Positions 9,272 through 21,880 of a stretch of 64,000 nt of DNA are shown here, piece after piece (the stretch's first letter is position 1; the number at the start of each line of letters is the position of its first letter). This stretch comes from Cranoglanis bouderius. Taxonomy: Eukaryota > Chordata > Actinopteri > Siluriformes > Cranoglanididae. The position numbers and the translations under genes were made by a program. The stretch covers positions 6,112,501-6,176,500 of the forward strand of contig CM042560.1 of assembly GCA_023630585.1 (NCBI GenBank), in the 5' to 3' direction. The notes under the pieces were generated by a model. That model made no database searches. It worked only from the letters and a program-made list of their open reading frames with translations, and was not told where the DNA came from.

Positions 9272-12200
9272 ATGAGAGGCAGCTCTTCGTATGGGGACAG
9301 AGACCGAGACCGTGGACGGGACAGAGGGTGAGGACTTACACTTTATTTCACTATTATTTTTTAATTAATATTAGTTTCAGGAATTTGTGCTTGGGTAATA
9401 TGATGATAAATAAACATGGATTATCTATATCCAGCCATGTGCCTTTTGAGTTTGCTGCAGTCTTATGAAACAGGAACCAAAAAATATTTTTGGATTTCCG
9501 AGTTAATACTAAACGTGTGCCGGTCAAATGTTACTACATCATAAAATATACGAGCCAATCAGGTACCTGTATGCAAATTAAGGCCTTGTATTGACATATT
9601 CGGTTACACGTCATTTTTAGTTATTTCTTTCTCGGTGAGGAAAGATTGGTTTGTTCAGGCAAATCAAAACAAAGCTAGCTAAGAAATTGAGATTGGCATT
9701 GTGCAAAATATTGGTGTACTGATTGGTAATGAATAGAAATCTAGCCTTTTGATCGCATTCAGATAGTTTCTAACCAATATTTAAATAAAAAAATAAAAAA
9801 AGTAGTCATAGTCAAAAACAGTTTTAATTGCTAGACCTTAGAAAGTTTATAAATTTTCTAAGAAATGTTTAAGTGGTTAATTAAAATATTTCTCAATTAT
9901 CGTATTATTATTTCTCCCTAATTGTCAGTAAAAAGGCAAAATTTCCATCTTTTAAGCTCCTTTTTTTCTGTTTTAGCTATAGACACTAATCGATTGGATT
10001 CTAACCGGTTGGTTTCAACTCCTGTGTTTTGTTGATTAATTAAAAATAGAGATAACTAGCCTGATAACACCTGATATCTAGTTTGAATTCAGTATCATTG
10101 TCTTGCTTTATGTGATGAAATCCCCTTCGTCCTTTTGATATAAGCAGTCACCTAAACCCAACTGATAATGATTATTTCTGATGCATTTCATAAATTAATA
10201 CTTATGTAATTGCTGAACTACAATAACCACAATGCACAGACAAGGAATTCCATTGTAGGAAAGTAATAAATTATGTGCTTTATTCTTGTGCCCTCCAGGC
10301 CCCGCTTTGGGTCCAGTCGTGGAGGTCCTCCTCCTCCTAAGAAGTTTGGGAACCCTGGAGACCGACTGAGGAAGAAGAAATGGGACCTTAGTGAGCTGCC
10401 AAAGTTTGAGAAAAACTTCTACAGCGAGCACCCAGAGATCCAGCGCATGAATCAGGTGGGAAAGAACTGAGTCATATACTGACCTGTATTATACAGGATA
10501 TCGCAATTAATCAATTCCACGATCACACTTCCATATAAATATATGGTTCATTCTCAAATAGTTTCTCGATAATCAGATTGCATTATTCTCAGTCAAAAGC
10601 TATTATATACAAACTATTTGTAACTGCTCTGCTGTTGTAATACAGTAATGTTTATTGGATTTTTAACTTTGCTGTTTGTCTTCCTTTTCTAATTTTTTTT
10701 GGTGTTCAAGACAAACAAAAAATGTATTTACTTGTATGTCGAGAAATATCTTTAAGTGAATTATTACACAATTATTATGCTTAAATTATAAAACTTGCAT
10801 TCAAGTCAATAGAAAAGAGAATGAAAAAAATGTATATGTCCAATTATATTTGACAATTAATCATCAGCCAAAATTTTCAAATTCTATTCCAGTCCTATAT
10901 TTCTAACCTTAGATGTATACATGAAATATTTTCTAGTTAGGCAGGAGATGATACACCAAAGCCATGATATGTGAGATCCTGATACAGGGCTCACAAGACG
11001 ACACAAATAAAATATAAAATTTTAATACATTTATTCTATAATGACGATGAATCAAACCACTTCAATATCAATACATTGTACTATAAGAAAAGTAGATCAG
11101 GATTTATAATATAAGTTGTAATTTCTCCCTATTTTTAACATGTTATTTTAATCTTTATCAGTGTCATAAAGGTATTTTTCATGGCAGTGTTATTAATATG
11201 GAAAGATGTTTGACGGTGGATTGTACCTTAAATGATTAGGCTAAATAAAAGATTCCTGTCATAACCGTTCCTGGTGCTGCCCGACGTCCACCTGAAATGC
11301 ACGAGTGTGTCACACTTGAAAATTTAATTGTACAGATGGGAAAAACTATTAAAACGTAGCTGCCTGCCTTGTGTTTGACATGTGCCATAACGCTTCCTTC
11401 TGATTCGCTTCACTTCCTCTGGTGCGGCCAGCTAGTGTGTAAGATGTCGAGCTCATAATGAATATTAAATGGAAATATCGCCGAAATATACGTCACGGAA
11501 GCAAAATTAATCTCTCCAGTATTTTGTATCATGATATTCGAGACAATAAAATTCTGTCTCATGCGTAATACTAATGTGTCCAACTACTAATGTGTTTACT
11601 GCTATATGTTTCACAGTATGAGGTAGAGGAGTTTCGCAGAAAGAAAGAGATCACTGTCAGGGGCTCTGGGTGCCCAAAGCCAGTGCCAGACTTCCACCAG
11701 GCGCAGTTTCCTCGTGAGTAAACTCACCATTACAGACACTTGCAGATATTACAGGGAACGTCTTACAGCTTGCACTTCTCACACAAGTGTCAGGTTAATT
11801 TAGTTAATATAGATTAAGGACAGCTTTTAAGTAATGTACATGCTAGGTTTAGGCAGTATAAAAATCAATATATAAAACAATAAAATCTCCAGGCTTTTAA
11901 GTATCTTACTATTGTGTGTTTATTTTTTTTCCCTAAGCTTTGTAATCATGTTTTTGTGTTTAAGCTTATTTGTGAGAATTAGATTAAGCAGACAGGCAAT
12001 TATTATTCCATTATGAAATGAGTTCATCATGTATGCAATGAAACAGTAGTTTTGCAGGGAAAGGGTATGGACATTTGAAGGGTTACGGTTTTATTTTTTA
12101 GCATTTCCCTAATATCTGTCCAAGAATTTTCATACTATGATGTGAAATATTTTAGAGGACCCGTAATTTGATATTATCAAGAATATGTTGTTCTGATTTT

Positions 12201-15200
12201 TAAAATTTGCAAAAAAGGGAATGTGTTTGTTCATTGTAGAGTATGTGATGGACGTACTGCTGCAGCAGAATTTCAAGGAGCCCACAGCCATCCAAGCACA
12301 GGGGTTCCCACTGGCTCTCAGTGGCAGGGACATGGTGGGCATTGCACAAACTGGATCTGGCAAAACGCTTGCTGTAAGTACCTGCTCCATCATTGCAAGC
12401 TGAAGAGAAAACAGACAAAAAAGTGCTGGTGGAAAGATACTCGGTGACCGAATGTAGGGCAGTGGTAGCTCAGTGGTTAAGACATTGGGCTACTGATCGG
12501 AAGGTCATGAGTTCAAACCCCAGCACCGCCAAGCTGCCATTGTTGGGCCCTTGACCAAAGCCCTTAACCCTGAACTGCGCAGATGTATAAATGAAATAAA
12601 GATGTAAGTCGCTCTGGATAAGGGCGTCTGCCAAATGCCATAAATTTAAATAAATGTATGAAAAGGATTTGAGCCCAGAATATCCAGACTGTTTGTATTA
12701 TTATTGTTGACTCCCCTCTCCCACAGTATCTGCTTCCGGCCATTGTGCACATCAACCACCAGCCATACCTGGAGAGAGGAGATGGACCCATCGTGAGTGC
12801 TTCTGTTTATTTTAATAAACGCGTACTTGCATTTATCTAATATTAGCAAAGGCTGTCTCTTAGTAGATAATTAAATCCCCCTCTGCTCTCCTCAGTGTCT
12901 GGTTCTGGCTCCAACACGTGAACTGGCACAACAGGTGCAGCAGGTGGCTTACGACTACGGCAAGTCTTCCCGAATCAAGAGCACCTGTGTGTATGGAGGA
13001 GCCCCTAAGGGTCCACAGATCAGAGATTTAGAAAGAGGTGAACACAGATGCCTGCAGTGACATTAGACAGTGTGTTAAGCTTTGAAGTGCAGGTTGTCCT
13101 GTACACTACAGTCTGATTTTTTTTTAATTTAACCCTAGCTACTGTTTCCTGCAGGTGTTGAGATTTGCATTGCCACCCCTGGTCGTCTGATCGACTTCCT
13201 GGAGGCCGGGAAGACGAACCTGCGCCGATGCACCTACCTTGTGCTGGACGAAGCAGACCGCATGCTGGACATGGGCTTCGAGCCACAGATCCGCAAAATT
13301 GTAGATCAGATCCGGGTAAGGCACACACTTCAAATGTTGTGTTATTAAAGGAGCCTGTGAGTTAACCATCTCTTCAGAATTTTACAGGAGTAGCTAGTTA
13401 ATACAGATCAGAGTTTAAGACAGCATGGAATTTAGACATATGTATCTGAAACGTAACAGAAATGTATCTGCTTCTTGCTACACAGAGTTTGTCGAGTTGA
13501 ACTTTAACCGTGTTAAACCAGGAAGTGTTTGGCAATATGAAGGACAGTTTGGAGAACCCTAACCCAAGAATTATTTCAGTGACCATTAAATACAACAAGC
13601 ACTGAATAGTGCCTTCTTAGATGATTATCATCAGAATAAAATTAGATAAACAAATATGAAACAACACATTCTATGAAACTATCATAAACTACCATTCTAT
13701 AATCAGAAACCTAAACTAAGCAAAATTTACAGTATAATCTGGAATCCCCCACCCTCCACATTAAATATGCTCTCATTGAAAATGCTGTATACATGGACCA
13801 CAACTAACCAATTGGACTAGCGCCTGGTAATATGTTAAATTTATGTCAATGTGGTTATTTAGCAATACATTTTTTATTTCACTAGTGTTCTGGTTTTGTT
13901 AATAGCTTGTTAATACCATAGTACTGTGATACTGTGACATTTTTTTAAAACCAGGTTTTACTCTGAAAATCACAAACCCCCTTAATGGTGAAATCTCTAA
14001 GTAGCCTACATACATACAATAATAATAATAATAATAATAATAATATGCACATTCATAGAAAGCTAAAAACGGAGTATATTTCTAATGAATTAGGATTTTG
14101 GTTGCAGATAGATCTGCTTTTGCCTGGCAGCCATTGAATTGTCTTTCTCTGTCTGACTACCTTTTACAGCCAGACAGGCAGACACTGATGTGGAGCGCTA
14201 CCTGGCCTAAGGAGGTGCGTCAGCTGGCAGAGGACTTCCTCCATGACTACATCCAGATCAACATCGGGGCCCTGGAGCTCAGCGCCAATCACAATATCCT
14301 GCAGATTGTGGACGTCTGCATGGAGAACGAAAAGGACAATAAGTAAGATGTGTCCTAAGTGTTAACTTGAATTGATATGGGATAAGCGAGTTGTCCATAA
14401 TGCATAATAATACAATCATATTATAGCATAAATTAATTTATAGAAAATGATTCTGTGGTGCACGGTTGGCTTTACTTTTTCTTTTAAAGATTTAGTAATG
14501 ACAGTATGGAAATGAGAGAATGCAGCCCATAGCAACTAATCATTTTGAGACTGACTTCCAAAGCCTCCATTTCATGAATGCCACAAGTATCTAAATATTC
14601 TCTTGTTATGCATACAAATGCAAGTCAGTATGAAATAGGTCACCTGAATTGTCTGTCCTGATGAGATTAAGTTAGCAAACCACCCTTGAGTCAAAAACAA
14701 TAGGTATGTTATGAAGTTGCGGGCTTTGTATCACTAGTTTAAATTGGTGATCACTGTGAGTCATCTGTTAGAATTTATAACAAGGTATGTTGTGCTGAAA
14801 TTTTCAGTGCTGGACAGAAATCTCTGAGAGCATCTCCCTATATACAATTATATTTGTCTGAAAAGTGCTTGTCATTTTAAATGAATTACCTGTGACATAA
14901 AATGACCAGTATTTGTAAGCATACACAAATCTACAATATCTAGCTGTAAGCAAATTCAGAATGTCTTTTTGATGTGGTTTTCATGAAGATTTACATCCCT
15001 AAACAGGAAATGTCAGTGGGGCTAAAAAAGTTGCAGCTCCCTCTTTTTTTGTGTTTTGCTTTATAATATAATACTGCATTGTCTAACAAAATCCCATTGT
15101 TTGGCCGTGAACTCCAGGACAGTGCTGACTCAGTGTCAACTGCGGACGGTGCTTAAAGCTGAGGAGGACACAAACTGAATGGTACCCCCCAGCCCCCACC

Positions 15201-18200
15201 CCCAATATGCTATGAGAAGTGTCTAATCTAATTGTGTCTTGTCTCTTTCTTCACAGGCTGATTCAGCTGATGGAGGAAATCATGGCAGAGAAGGAGAACA
15301 AGACCATCATTTTTGTCGAGACAAAGAAACGCTGTGATGAGCTGACTCGCAGGATGAGGAGAGATGGGTGAGGGGATGGTAGCAGAGCAGAAAAGTAGGG
15401 CTGAAACAAAAGTAGTAAATCAGCAGTTACCACATCAAGTGCTGTGTGGCTGTAACATCCAAACTGTTCAGTCCAAGCAAAAAAACCTCAACGCTTAAAT
15501 TATGTTTGAGTAACAGTTAAAATATACAGCATATATGAAACATGTATAACATTGATATATAATTCATATACAAGCTCCCTAGACAAAAAAAGTCATGTAA
15601 TTCATGTGCATTATGAATAGTGGGAATGGGAGCCATTTTCCCAAAGAGCTCAATGTGCAGGTGAAAAATCTGAGCCTTTTATGTTTTAATATCTGTATTT
15701 GGTCACAAGGTGAAACACCACCAACACAGAAACCATGTCTTACAATACCAGCTGTTCACTGTGTGGTGTTCTGTTTGTGTAGATGGCCAGCAATGTGCAT
15801 TCATGGTGACAAAAGTCAGCCAGAGAGAGACTGGGTCCTTTCAGGTAATGATTTAAGGAATTTCCGGCATTCCTTTTATCCTTTTATTATCCAATGCAGT
15901 CTTGGAGCTCTGTAAATAGGTGCGTTTCCACCAAGGTTCCACTAAAAAAGTTCCAAAACAAGACCAAAAAAAACAAAAACAACACTGCAAACATTGAGAA
16001 TGTTGAGATGAGATTATAATTCTTATCCTTTTTTCTTTTGCTCTGCTGGATGAATATGATTTACATCCAGGGGAAATGAACCTAAAGTTCCTGAGTTTGT
16101 GAAAAGGTTCCTGTGGTGGAAGCTTGCCTAATTAAAGCTCTTAGTTTACATGAGGAAACAAAGGTTGTACTTCATGCATGACTGGGTGGGGAAGTAATGT
16201 ATTAAAGCACGGCTGTGTGAGCTTAGTGCCTCTCTTCTGGTTTCAGAGTTCCGCACTGGTAAAGCTCCCATCCTTATCGCTACTGACGTCGCCTCACGTG
16301 GGCTGGGTATGTGCTCAGATTAGAGGGAGATATTTACACAATCCTTTTAAATACACACACGCGTGCATATAAATACCTGCATTTATAATGAAATCACATT
16401 TCACCCCAACAGTAATATATATTTATTTGTGAGATGTTTGCTATGTCCTTTTATTTTCTTTAGTATTGAGATATAAACCTTTCCCTTTTCCCTTTCTGTG
16501 TCTTGAAAATGCCCCTCGGGAACAATTCTGAAGCCTCCTTTGTGCCTCTGATATGGTTATTTTTATCACTGGTCTCCTTATGAACAAGAACAATTCTCCA
16601 TCTTTTTCCCTCCCTCTCTCTTTGTCTTTCTCTCACTCTCCCTATTCTCCAATCCCTAACATTTTAATGTACACTGTCTATGTTTTGTGTCATTTTATTC
16701 TTCTTTCCAGTTGTGCCATTTTTTTAAGTGGCAGTCAGTAAATTTCCGATGTCCAACAGCCTTGAGGAAGACCGTGATTGCTGGATGCTTCTTTAGTTTA
16801 CAACCCCCAAGCCACCATTTACACATTAAGCCTTATTGTCTGTTTCTTGTTACTGCTGTTAAAAACAAACAAAAAAACAAAACAAATCATCCTTCAAAAC
16901 GGGGCTCGCTGGCTCATTGGCTCACTGTTGACCCTAATACGGACCTGGGGGAGATGTTGGGCTCCCTTTGTCTTCCCTGGGTCTTAATACCAGTCTCCTT
17001 CTTGACCAAACTGTGTCCAAATATCCTGTGAAGTAACAAAGGGAAGTCCAAATGCCACAGATGATCAATGGTTTGTTTTCTAGACTCTTTCCTATTGACT
17101 GTGAGAGGCGTGAGCTTTGAAGCAGGTGTGTTATTTGTGTCTGTTCTTTTATGGAGAAACCTGGTTTGAAGAAGAGGAAGTGGGTTGTGTTGAGTTGCCA
17201 GATCCACAGTACGTCTCACTCTTTCATTGTTCTCTCTCCCCCCCTCAGGCTTTATGAACTCCCTAAATGGCAACTCAGGCAGGCTGTGCTAAATTGGTAC
17301 AGCAGCTGCCATCTACCATGTAAGCAGAGCCCTGTGAGGCGCTTGCACAGAGCCTGATCTGGATAAACCCACTCCTCAACTTCTTCCGTACGTCAGCCTC
17401 CGCTTCAAGACTGCAGAATCTTAGAACTGGACTGCAGCATTATAACCGGGGGTCTTCAGGACTGTGGCATCTCTCATAACCTTTCAAATCCGTCTTTGAT
17501 TGGAACGCAAATTTTCATGGTTACAGCATTATGGATGTAATTGGCCAAGTAAAAACTGGGACACCAAAATAAACAGCTGACCAAATTACATGATGCCATG
17601 GCCCTTTTGGATATGTTAGGATAAGGCACCTGTTAAGTCTGATCTGGGCTAGTTCCAGGAGAGATGGAGAGGGAGAAAGACAGATGCAGAGAGAGAGAAA
17701 GAGAGGGAGAAAGTTGAGTGCTGGATCCAGTCCGGTCCGGTTTGTGGAGACCCTGCAACCCGGCGAGAGAGAGAGAACTGGAGGGGAGCCGGTTCTGCTC
17801 CCGCCAGGCGTTGCTGGTGTCGTGCCGAGGGTGAAGGGGGGGGGGCAGCTGAACGCGTGAGCCCACATATACCTCTTCCTCTCGGGCCTCTCCACTGGAC
17901 CTGGGACTGATCTCAGTCAAGACTAACCTAACATAGGGTAAGTATCTGCCCATGTCCCCAATAATGACAGCTGTGGTACAAGAGTCATAATTAGTCACGT
18001 CTGTAATTCCTATCACTGTTTTATAATCCTAAACTTTCTTTTGATTTTACCTTTTACACAGTAATACACTTATCTTGTAAGTAGACAACGTTTGATCCCG
18101 TTTACACTTGGTCACTTCAGGCATCTTGTTTCTGGATTGTATCTTGATTGAGTTTTCACCACATGTATTCACACGTGTTGGCTTAAAATGCATTTCTGGT

Positions 18201-20574
18201 TAGCAGGATTGATAACTTATCGCTGTATCGTGTATAACATACACAAGTCGGCTCGTAACACTTGACAACCATCCTCTTGTGTGTCTCATTCTGTGCAGTA
18301 GTTAAGTTGTAATTTTGCATGGAGTTTTTAATCCCTTATAATCAGGGGACAGCCCTAACTTTAGCTACTACTTTAGCGCAAAGCTATTTTTTGTTTCCTA
18401 CAGCTGGTCCCTTTGCAGTTTACAGTTGCAGTCATTGTAAATGTTAACATGGCCCATGGATTAATTTGGTCGATGATCATGTTGATCATGACACGTTGGC
18501 TAAATTTTGAATGTGTTGTGCAACATTCACTTTTGCAGACGTCTATTGGTACGGGTTTTAGTTGTCAAACTTGGCTTGGGGAGATCGATGTATTTTTGCA
18601 CCTAGCTAAAATATGTCTCAGTTTCCAGTATTGGTTTGTTTGATCTGATTTAAATCCATTTTATATTCTTGAAATAAATTGTGTGGATGATCCCTATCCA
18701 GATACAATCTTGATATTTGCGATGTGAGAATGACCAGGTGTAAAGGGGTCAGTCAGGCCTGACATGATCATGCCCAAATGTTATGAGATTATCTGCCAAT
18801 TTTTAGACATTATCACCCATGTGCAAAGCTGTCAACCGCTGCCCTCAGCCAAAAGGAGACGGTACTCGATAGGGTCACTAACAGTGTTGTCTGAGCCACC
18901 TCTACCTTTGTAATGAGAAACAGACTTTCAAAGAGTTGGTTATCCATATGGATGTGCCAAATCTTCCTTCATTTTTGGATCTTTTTTAAACATTTACTAG
19001 ACATTACATCAGTGTGAAAATGAGCATTTAAATTGGTTACTGATTTGCACATCCAATTGGAAAAAGCTTCAGTACTGACTAGTATGATAGTTCAAATTAA
19101 TTAATGCTTAAAGTGCAGGACGAACAAAAAGTAATTTAGTGATTTCTGAATATTTAACAATGTATATGCCTAATATATTTTGTCTATACATTGTCATCAT
19201 GGCTTAGTTCCTGCAAACAAGATATTTATTAAATAGGTGTACTTAATAAATCTATTGCCACCATTTTTCATGTAACCGGTAAGTCACAGTAGCTTGTAGT
19301 TTTTTTTTGGAAAGGCCACCACTAACTAAGATGTGTTGCACACTGTTAATCTGTATGGTTATTATGACTGTAAATTGAATATTCTTACCACTAAAAAAAG
19401 TGGAAAAACTATTTCCACACAGTATTTTTTTTCCCTCTGATTAATACTTCTTTTACACCTTTACACTATCCTTTGCTCAAACGTTCTCTAAAGATGTGGA
19501 AGATGTGAAGTTCGTCATTAACTACGACTACCCGAACTCTTCCGAGGACTATGTGCACCGTATCGGGCGTACTGCCCGTAGCACCAACAAAGGCACAGCC
19601 TACACATTCTTCACACCCGGAAACCTGCGGCAGGCCCGTGACCTGGTACGGGTTCTGGAGGAGGCCCGGCAGGCCATCAACCCCAAACTTCTGCAGCTGG
19701 TCGACTCTGGACGCGGGTCAGGAGGTGAGCACTGGAGAAACCGACCGATTTTATATATTTGTGCTTTGAAGCTAAAAGGTACTTTCACATACTCAATTTT
19801 CTTTTCTGAATCCTGGTGTGTTTAAAAGTCCTTAGGTCATAATCTAACTAAAAAAAAGTAGCAGTAAAAGTATCATCTTTGTCTAGAAGTCTAATCCAGT
19901 TACAGTACAAAAACTTCGAGTTTATTAAATCGACTTAGTTTGATGCTAGTTTGTGTTTAGCATGGCTGAATTTAAGCTTGGCTAACTCAAACGAAGAAGT
20001 TAATTCAAAGCCATTACATCATTTAGGAGGAAGGATGCGTTACCGTGGTTCCAACTCCAACAACCCCAACCTGATGTACCAGGACGAGTGTGATAGGCGC
20101 ATGCGCTCCGTCAGTGGAAGCGGAAGCAGCAGTAGCAAGGACAACCGGGGCAGCAGCAGCTACAACCGAGATGGGCGCTCAAGCCGTGATGACCGATCTT
20201 CCTCCTCGTCTTCATACCGAGATCGCAGCCGGGATAGCCGGAATAGCTACAGCTCAGGCGATCAGTACCAGAGCTACAACAGCAGCGGTGGGGGAGGGTA
20301 CAGCTCAAGGGCTGGTGGAGTTTCACAGTCAGGTGTTGGCAGCAATAGTGCATCAGTTGGAGGTCAGCAGAACCAATCGGGACCACCACAGGGCCCATTT
20401 AATCAGGGTCCTCCTCCACCACCACAGTCTGGGCCCGGACCGGGACCACAGCCCCTGATGGCCCAGCAGTTTGCCCCGCCTCCACCACCTCAGCCCATGA
20501 TGGGCTTTATGGGTCCAGGGCCGTACTCGTTCGGTCCCCCTCCACCACCCCCTCCTCAGCAGCAGAGAAAGTAA
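9272..20574 (+). CDS. ddx17: DEAD-box RNA helicase 17 (p72 type), complete, 13 coding exons
   Basis: ATP-dependent RNA helicase acting in splicing, miRNA processing and transcriptional co-regulation in the nucleus. Exons: 9272-9327, 10299-10455, 11617-11713, 12240-12373, 12727-12792, 12896-13037, 13155-13315, 14170-14342, 15257-15367, 15783-15844, 16247-16306, 19494-19724, 20027-20574. All junctions keep phase: 1998 nt, 665 codons plus stop, close to human p72 (650). Motifs: Q motif about 100-122, AQTGSGKT 139-146, PTRELAQQ 176-183, TPGR 225-228, DEAD 249-252, SAT 280-282, ATDVASRGLD 398-407, HRIGRTAR 428-435. The C-terminus is Ser/Arg/Gly-rich, carries NPNLMYQDECDRR, and ends in a proline run before QQQRK. 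That proline-rich end indicates ddx17, not ddx5. The Met start MRGSSSYGDRDRDRGR matches the p72 start. Intron 11 (16307-19493) is unusually long and structured. Confidence 0.96.
9857..9979 (+). repeat. Local direct duplication, copy 2 (ddx17 intron 1)
   Basis: Counterpart of 8947-9067: TCTAAGAAATGTTTAAGTGG, then TTAATTAAAATATTTCTCAA, and later CTGTTTTAGCTA. The pair lies about 910 bp apart around exon 1. Confidence 0.7.
12457..12657 (+). mobile_element. tRNA-derived V-type SINE (ddx17 intron 4)
   Basis: A box TGGTAGCTCAGTGG at 12463-12476, B box GAGTTCAAACC at 12509-12519, then the conserved core AGCTGCCATTGTTGGGCCCT and the tail GTCGCTCTGGATAAGGGCGT. Same family as 41723-41910 and 50774-50932. 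Full-length and in the sense orientation of ddx17. Confidence 0.88.
13316..14169. other. ddx17 intron 7, no feature
   Basis: AT-rich intron with an (AAT)n run at about 14019-14044. No repeat family or exon-like segment is recognised. Confidence 0.6.
16307..19493 (+). other. ddx17 intron 11, long, with exon-like and GC-richer segments
   Basis: By far the longest ddx17 intron (3187 bp), splitting helicase motif V between Gly405-Leu406 and Asp407. From about 16730 to 17940 the base composition is richer in G+C than neighbouring introns, and no known repeat is recognised there. It holds a candidate 71-nt cassette exon at 17249-17319 and a consensus donor at 17938. Absence of transposons in such a long intron, when gga1 and micall1 introns are full of them, suggests constraint. 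Confidence 0.6.
17249..17319 (+). other. Candidate poison cassette exon in ddx17 intron 11
   Basis: A strong acceptor (CTCTCTCCCCCCCTCAG ending 17248) and a good donor (CCAT|GTAAGC) bound 71 nt. Joined to exon 11, which ends in phase 1, it reads GFMNSLNGNSGRLC and then TAA at 17290-17292. Inclusion would therefore introduce a premature stop and also shift frame. Inferred from sequence signals only; no transcript evidence is available here. Confidence 0.5.
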
Positions 20575-21278
20575 AACTTTTTATTTAAAAGAGATTGTCT
20601 CATATCCGTCTAGTAGTGGTAGTTAATCACTCCTGATCCACTACCAGAGTCAAGAAAGCTCAGTAGAGATCAGTGTTCATCTTTTTCTGTAGACCTTTCC
20701 TTCCTCTCTGTCTCGAAGAAGTGTTTTGGATTCATGTTTTGAGCAGACCAGTCATTCAGGGATCGTGGAGGTAAGGGCTATGCATCTTGTGTTATCTGTT
20801 CATGTATCAACTGATTAGACCTATTATTGCAAGCTCTTGCGCTTTGTCTATGGAACTGCTAAGTGGAACATCTTGTTATAATTAATCACAGATTGAGGAA
20901 CATTTTGTTTTGTTAGGAACCAATTTTGCATTGAGGAGAATAAAACATTTACCACGATTGATTAGATAAGATTACGCTACTAGTTATTATAACTTCTGCA
21001 TGTTGCTTTTCATTTCACATATTTTGCTTTTTTACAGCTTCTCCCTCTGGGTAAATATGATTTTTACTGCTCTATACTAGTCCACTGTAATGTATAATCG
21101 TTTCTCTTATTAGCTCGCTTAGGCATGTTATTTCTGTTAGCCTGGTAGTAGTACAGAAAATTACATATCATTTTTGTGAACATGCCAGTGATGTACAGTA
21201 GGTTGAATAAGCTAGCTTAGGACTATGTATCCTGTTTCGATTATTTCTTTCATTTTTAATAAAGGGGTTGACCTACAA
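20575..21278 (+). other. ddx17 3'UTR
   Basis: Follows the stop codon at 20572-20574. A canonical AATAAA at 21258-21263 lies 15-20 bp before a genomic A-rich run (21276-21297). An earlier AATAAA occurs at about 20939. Extent inferred from the signals. Confidence 0.6.
21258..21263 (+). terminator. Candidate ddx17 poly(A) signal AATAAA
   Basis: Canonical hexamer about 680 bp after the ddx17 stop, in sense orientation, followed by CCTACAAAAA. Probably the main cleavage signal. Confidence 0.6.
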
Positions 21279-21874
21279 AAAAAAAAAAGAAAAAAAATTG
21301 TTGGGTGCATTTTACTGTGTTCTGATCATTTTAGTTTATACAGAAGCTTTACCATTAAATTGCAGAACTTTCAACTACTTTTAATGACTACACAACATAT
21401 CATTTACCAAGCTAAGGAAATAGGTGTGGGTGCAAGTAGTGATTAGGGAGAGAGGTGTTTGGGTTGCACTGCTGCAAGATTACAATCTTTGCTCTTCCAA
21501 AATGAAACTTTTTCAAACTTTTTTTTTCCTCCCTCCCTCCACCATTCCCAGTACAATCACGAGCTTGGGTTACTGTCTGTGAGTTTCACATGTTCTCTAT
21601 GTGGTTTGCGCCCCCTCCCTAGTCCTGGAGTACCCCCTGTCTGGTAAATATTATAACACCCCCACTTGTAGCGGTGATTAATTGGATCAGGTGTGAAATA
21701 GTATGGAAACCACTAAAATGTACATGACTGGGGTATGCCAGGATCACAGTTGGGAACCTGTGCTTCAAGTCGATCTGATGACTCTGAACTGCTCCTGTGC
21801 AAATGTATGTGTGCATGGTCCCTCGAGGATGTGGGGAAAAAATCCATTTTTAAACCCCCAAGAAAAAGAATAAC

Positions 21875-21880
21875 TTTATT
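21875..21880 (-). terminator. Candidate gga1 poly(A) signal (AATAAA on minus)
   Basis: TTTATT on the plus strand gives AATAAA on the minus strand, about 2.26 kb beyond the gga1 stop. If used, the gga1 and ddx17 3' ends converge with about 570 bp between them. Confidence 0.45.

Noticed and set aside
12463..12519. tRNA gene-like A and B boxes (also at 4533, 41773, 50783)
   Set aside because: Each belongs to a SINE with a conserved core and tail; no cloverleaf with paired acceptor stem can be formed.
9272..20574. Assignment as ddx5 instead of ddx17
   Set aside because: The C-terminus with PQPLMAQQFA followed by a proline run and a terminal RK matches DDX17; the 22q13-type neighbours gga1 and micall1 agree.
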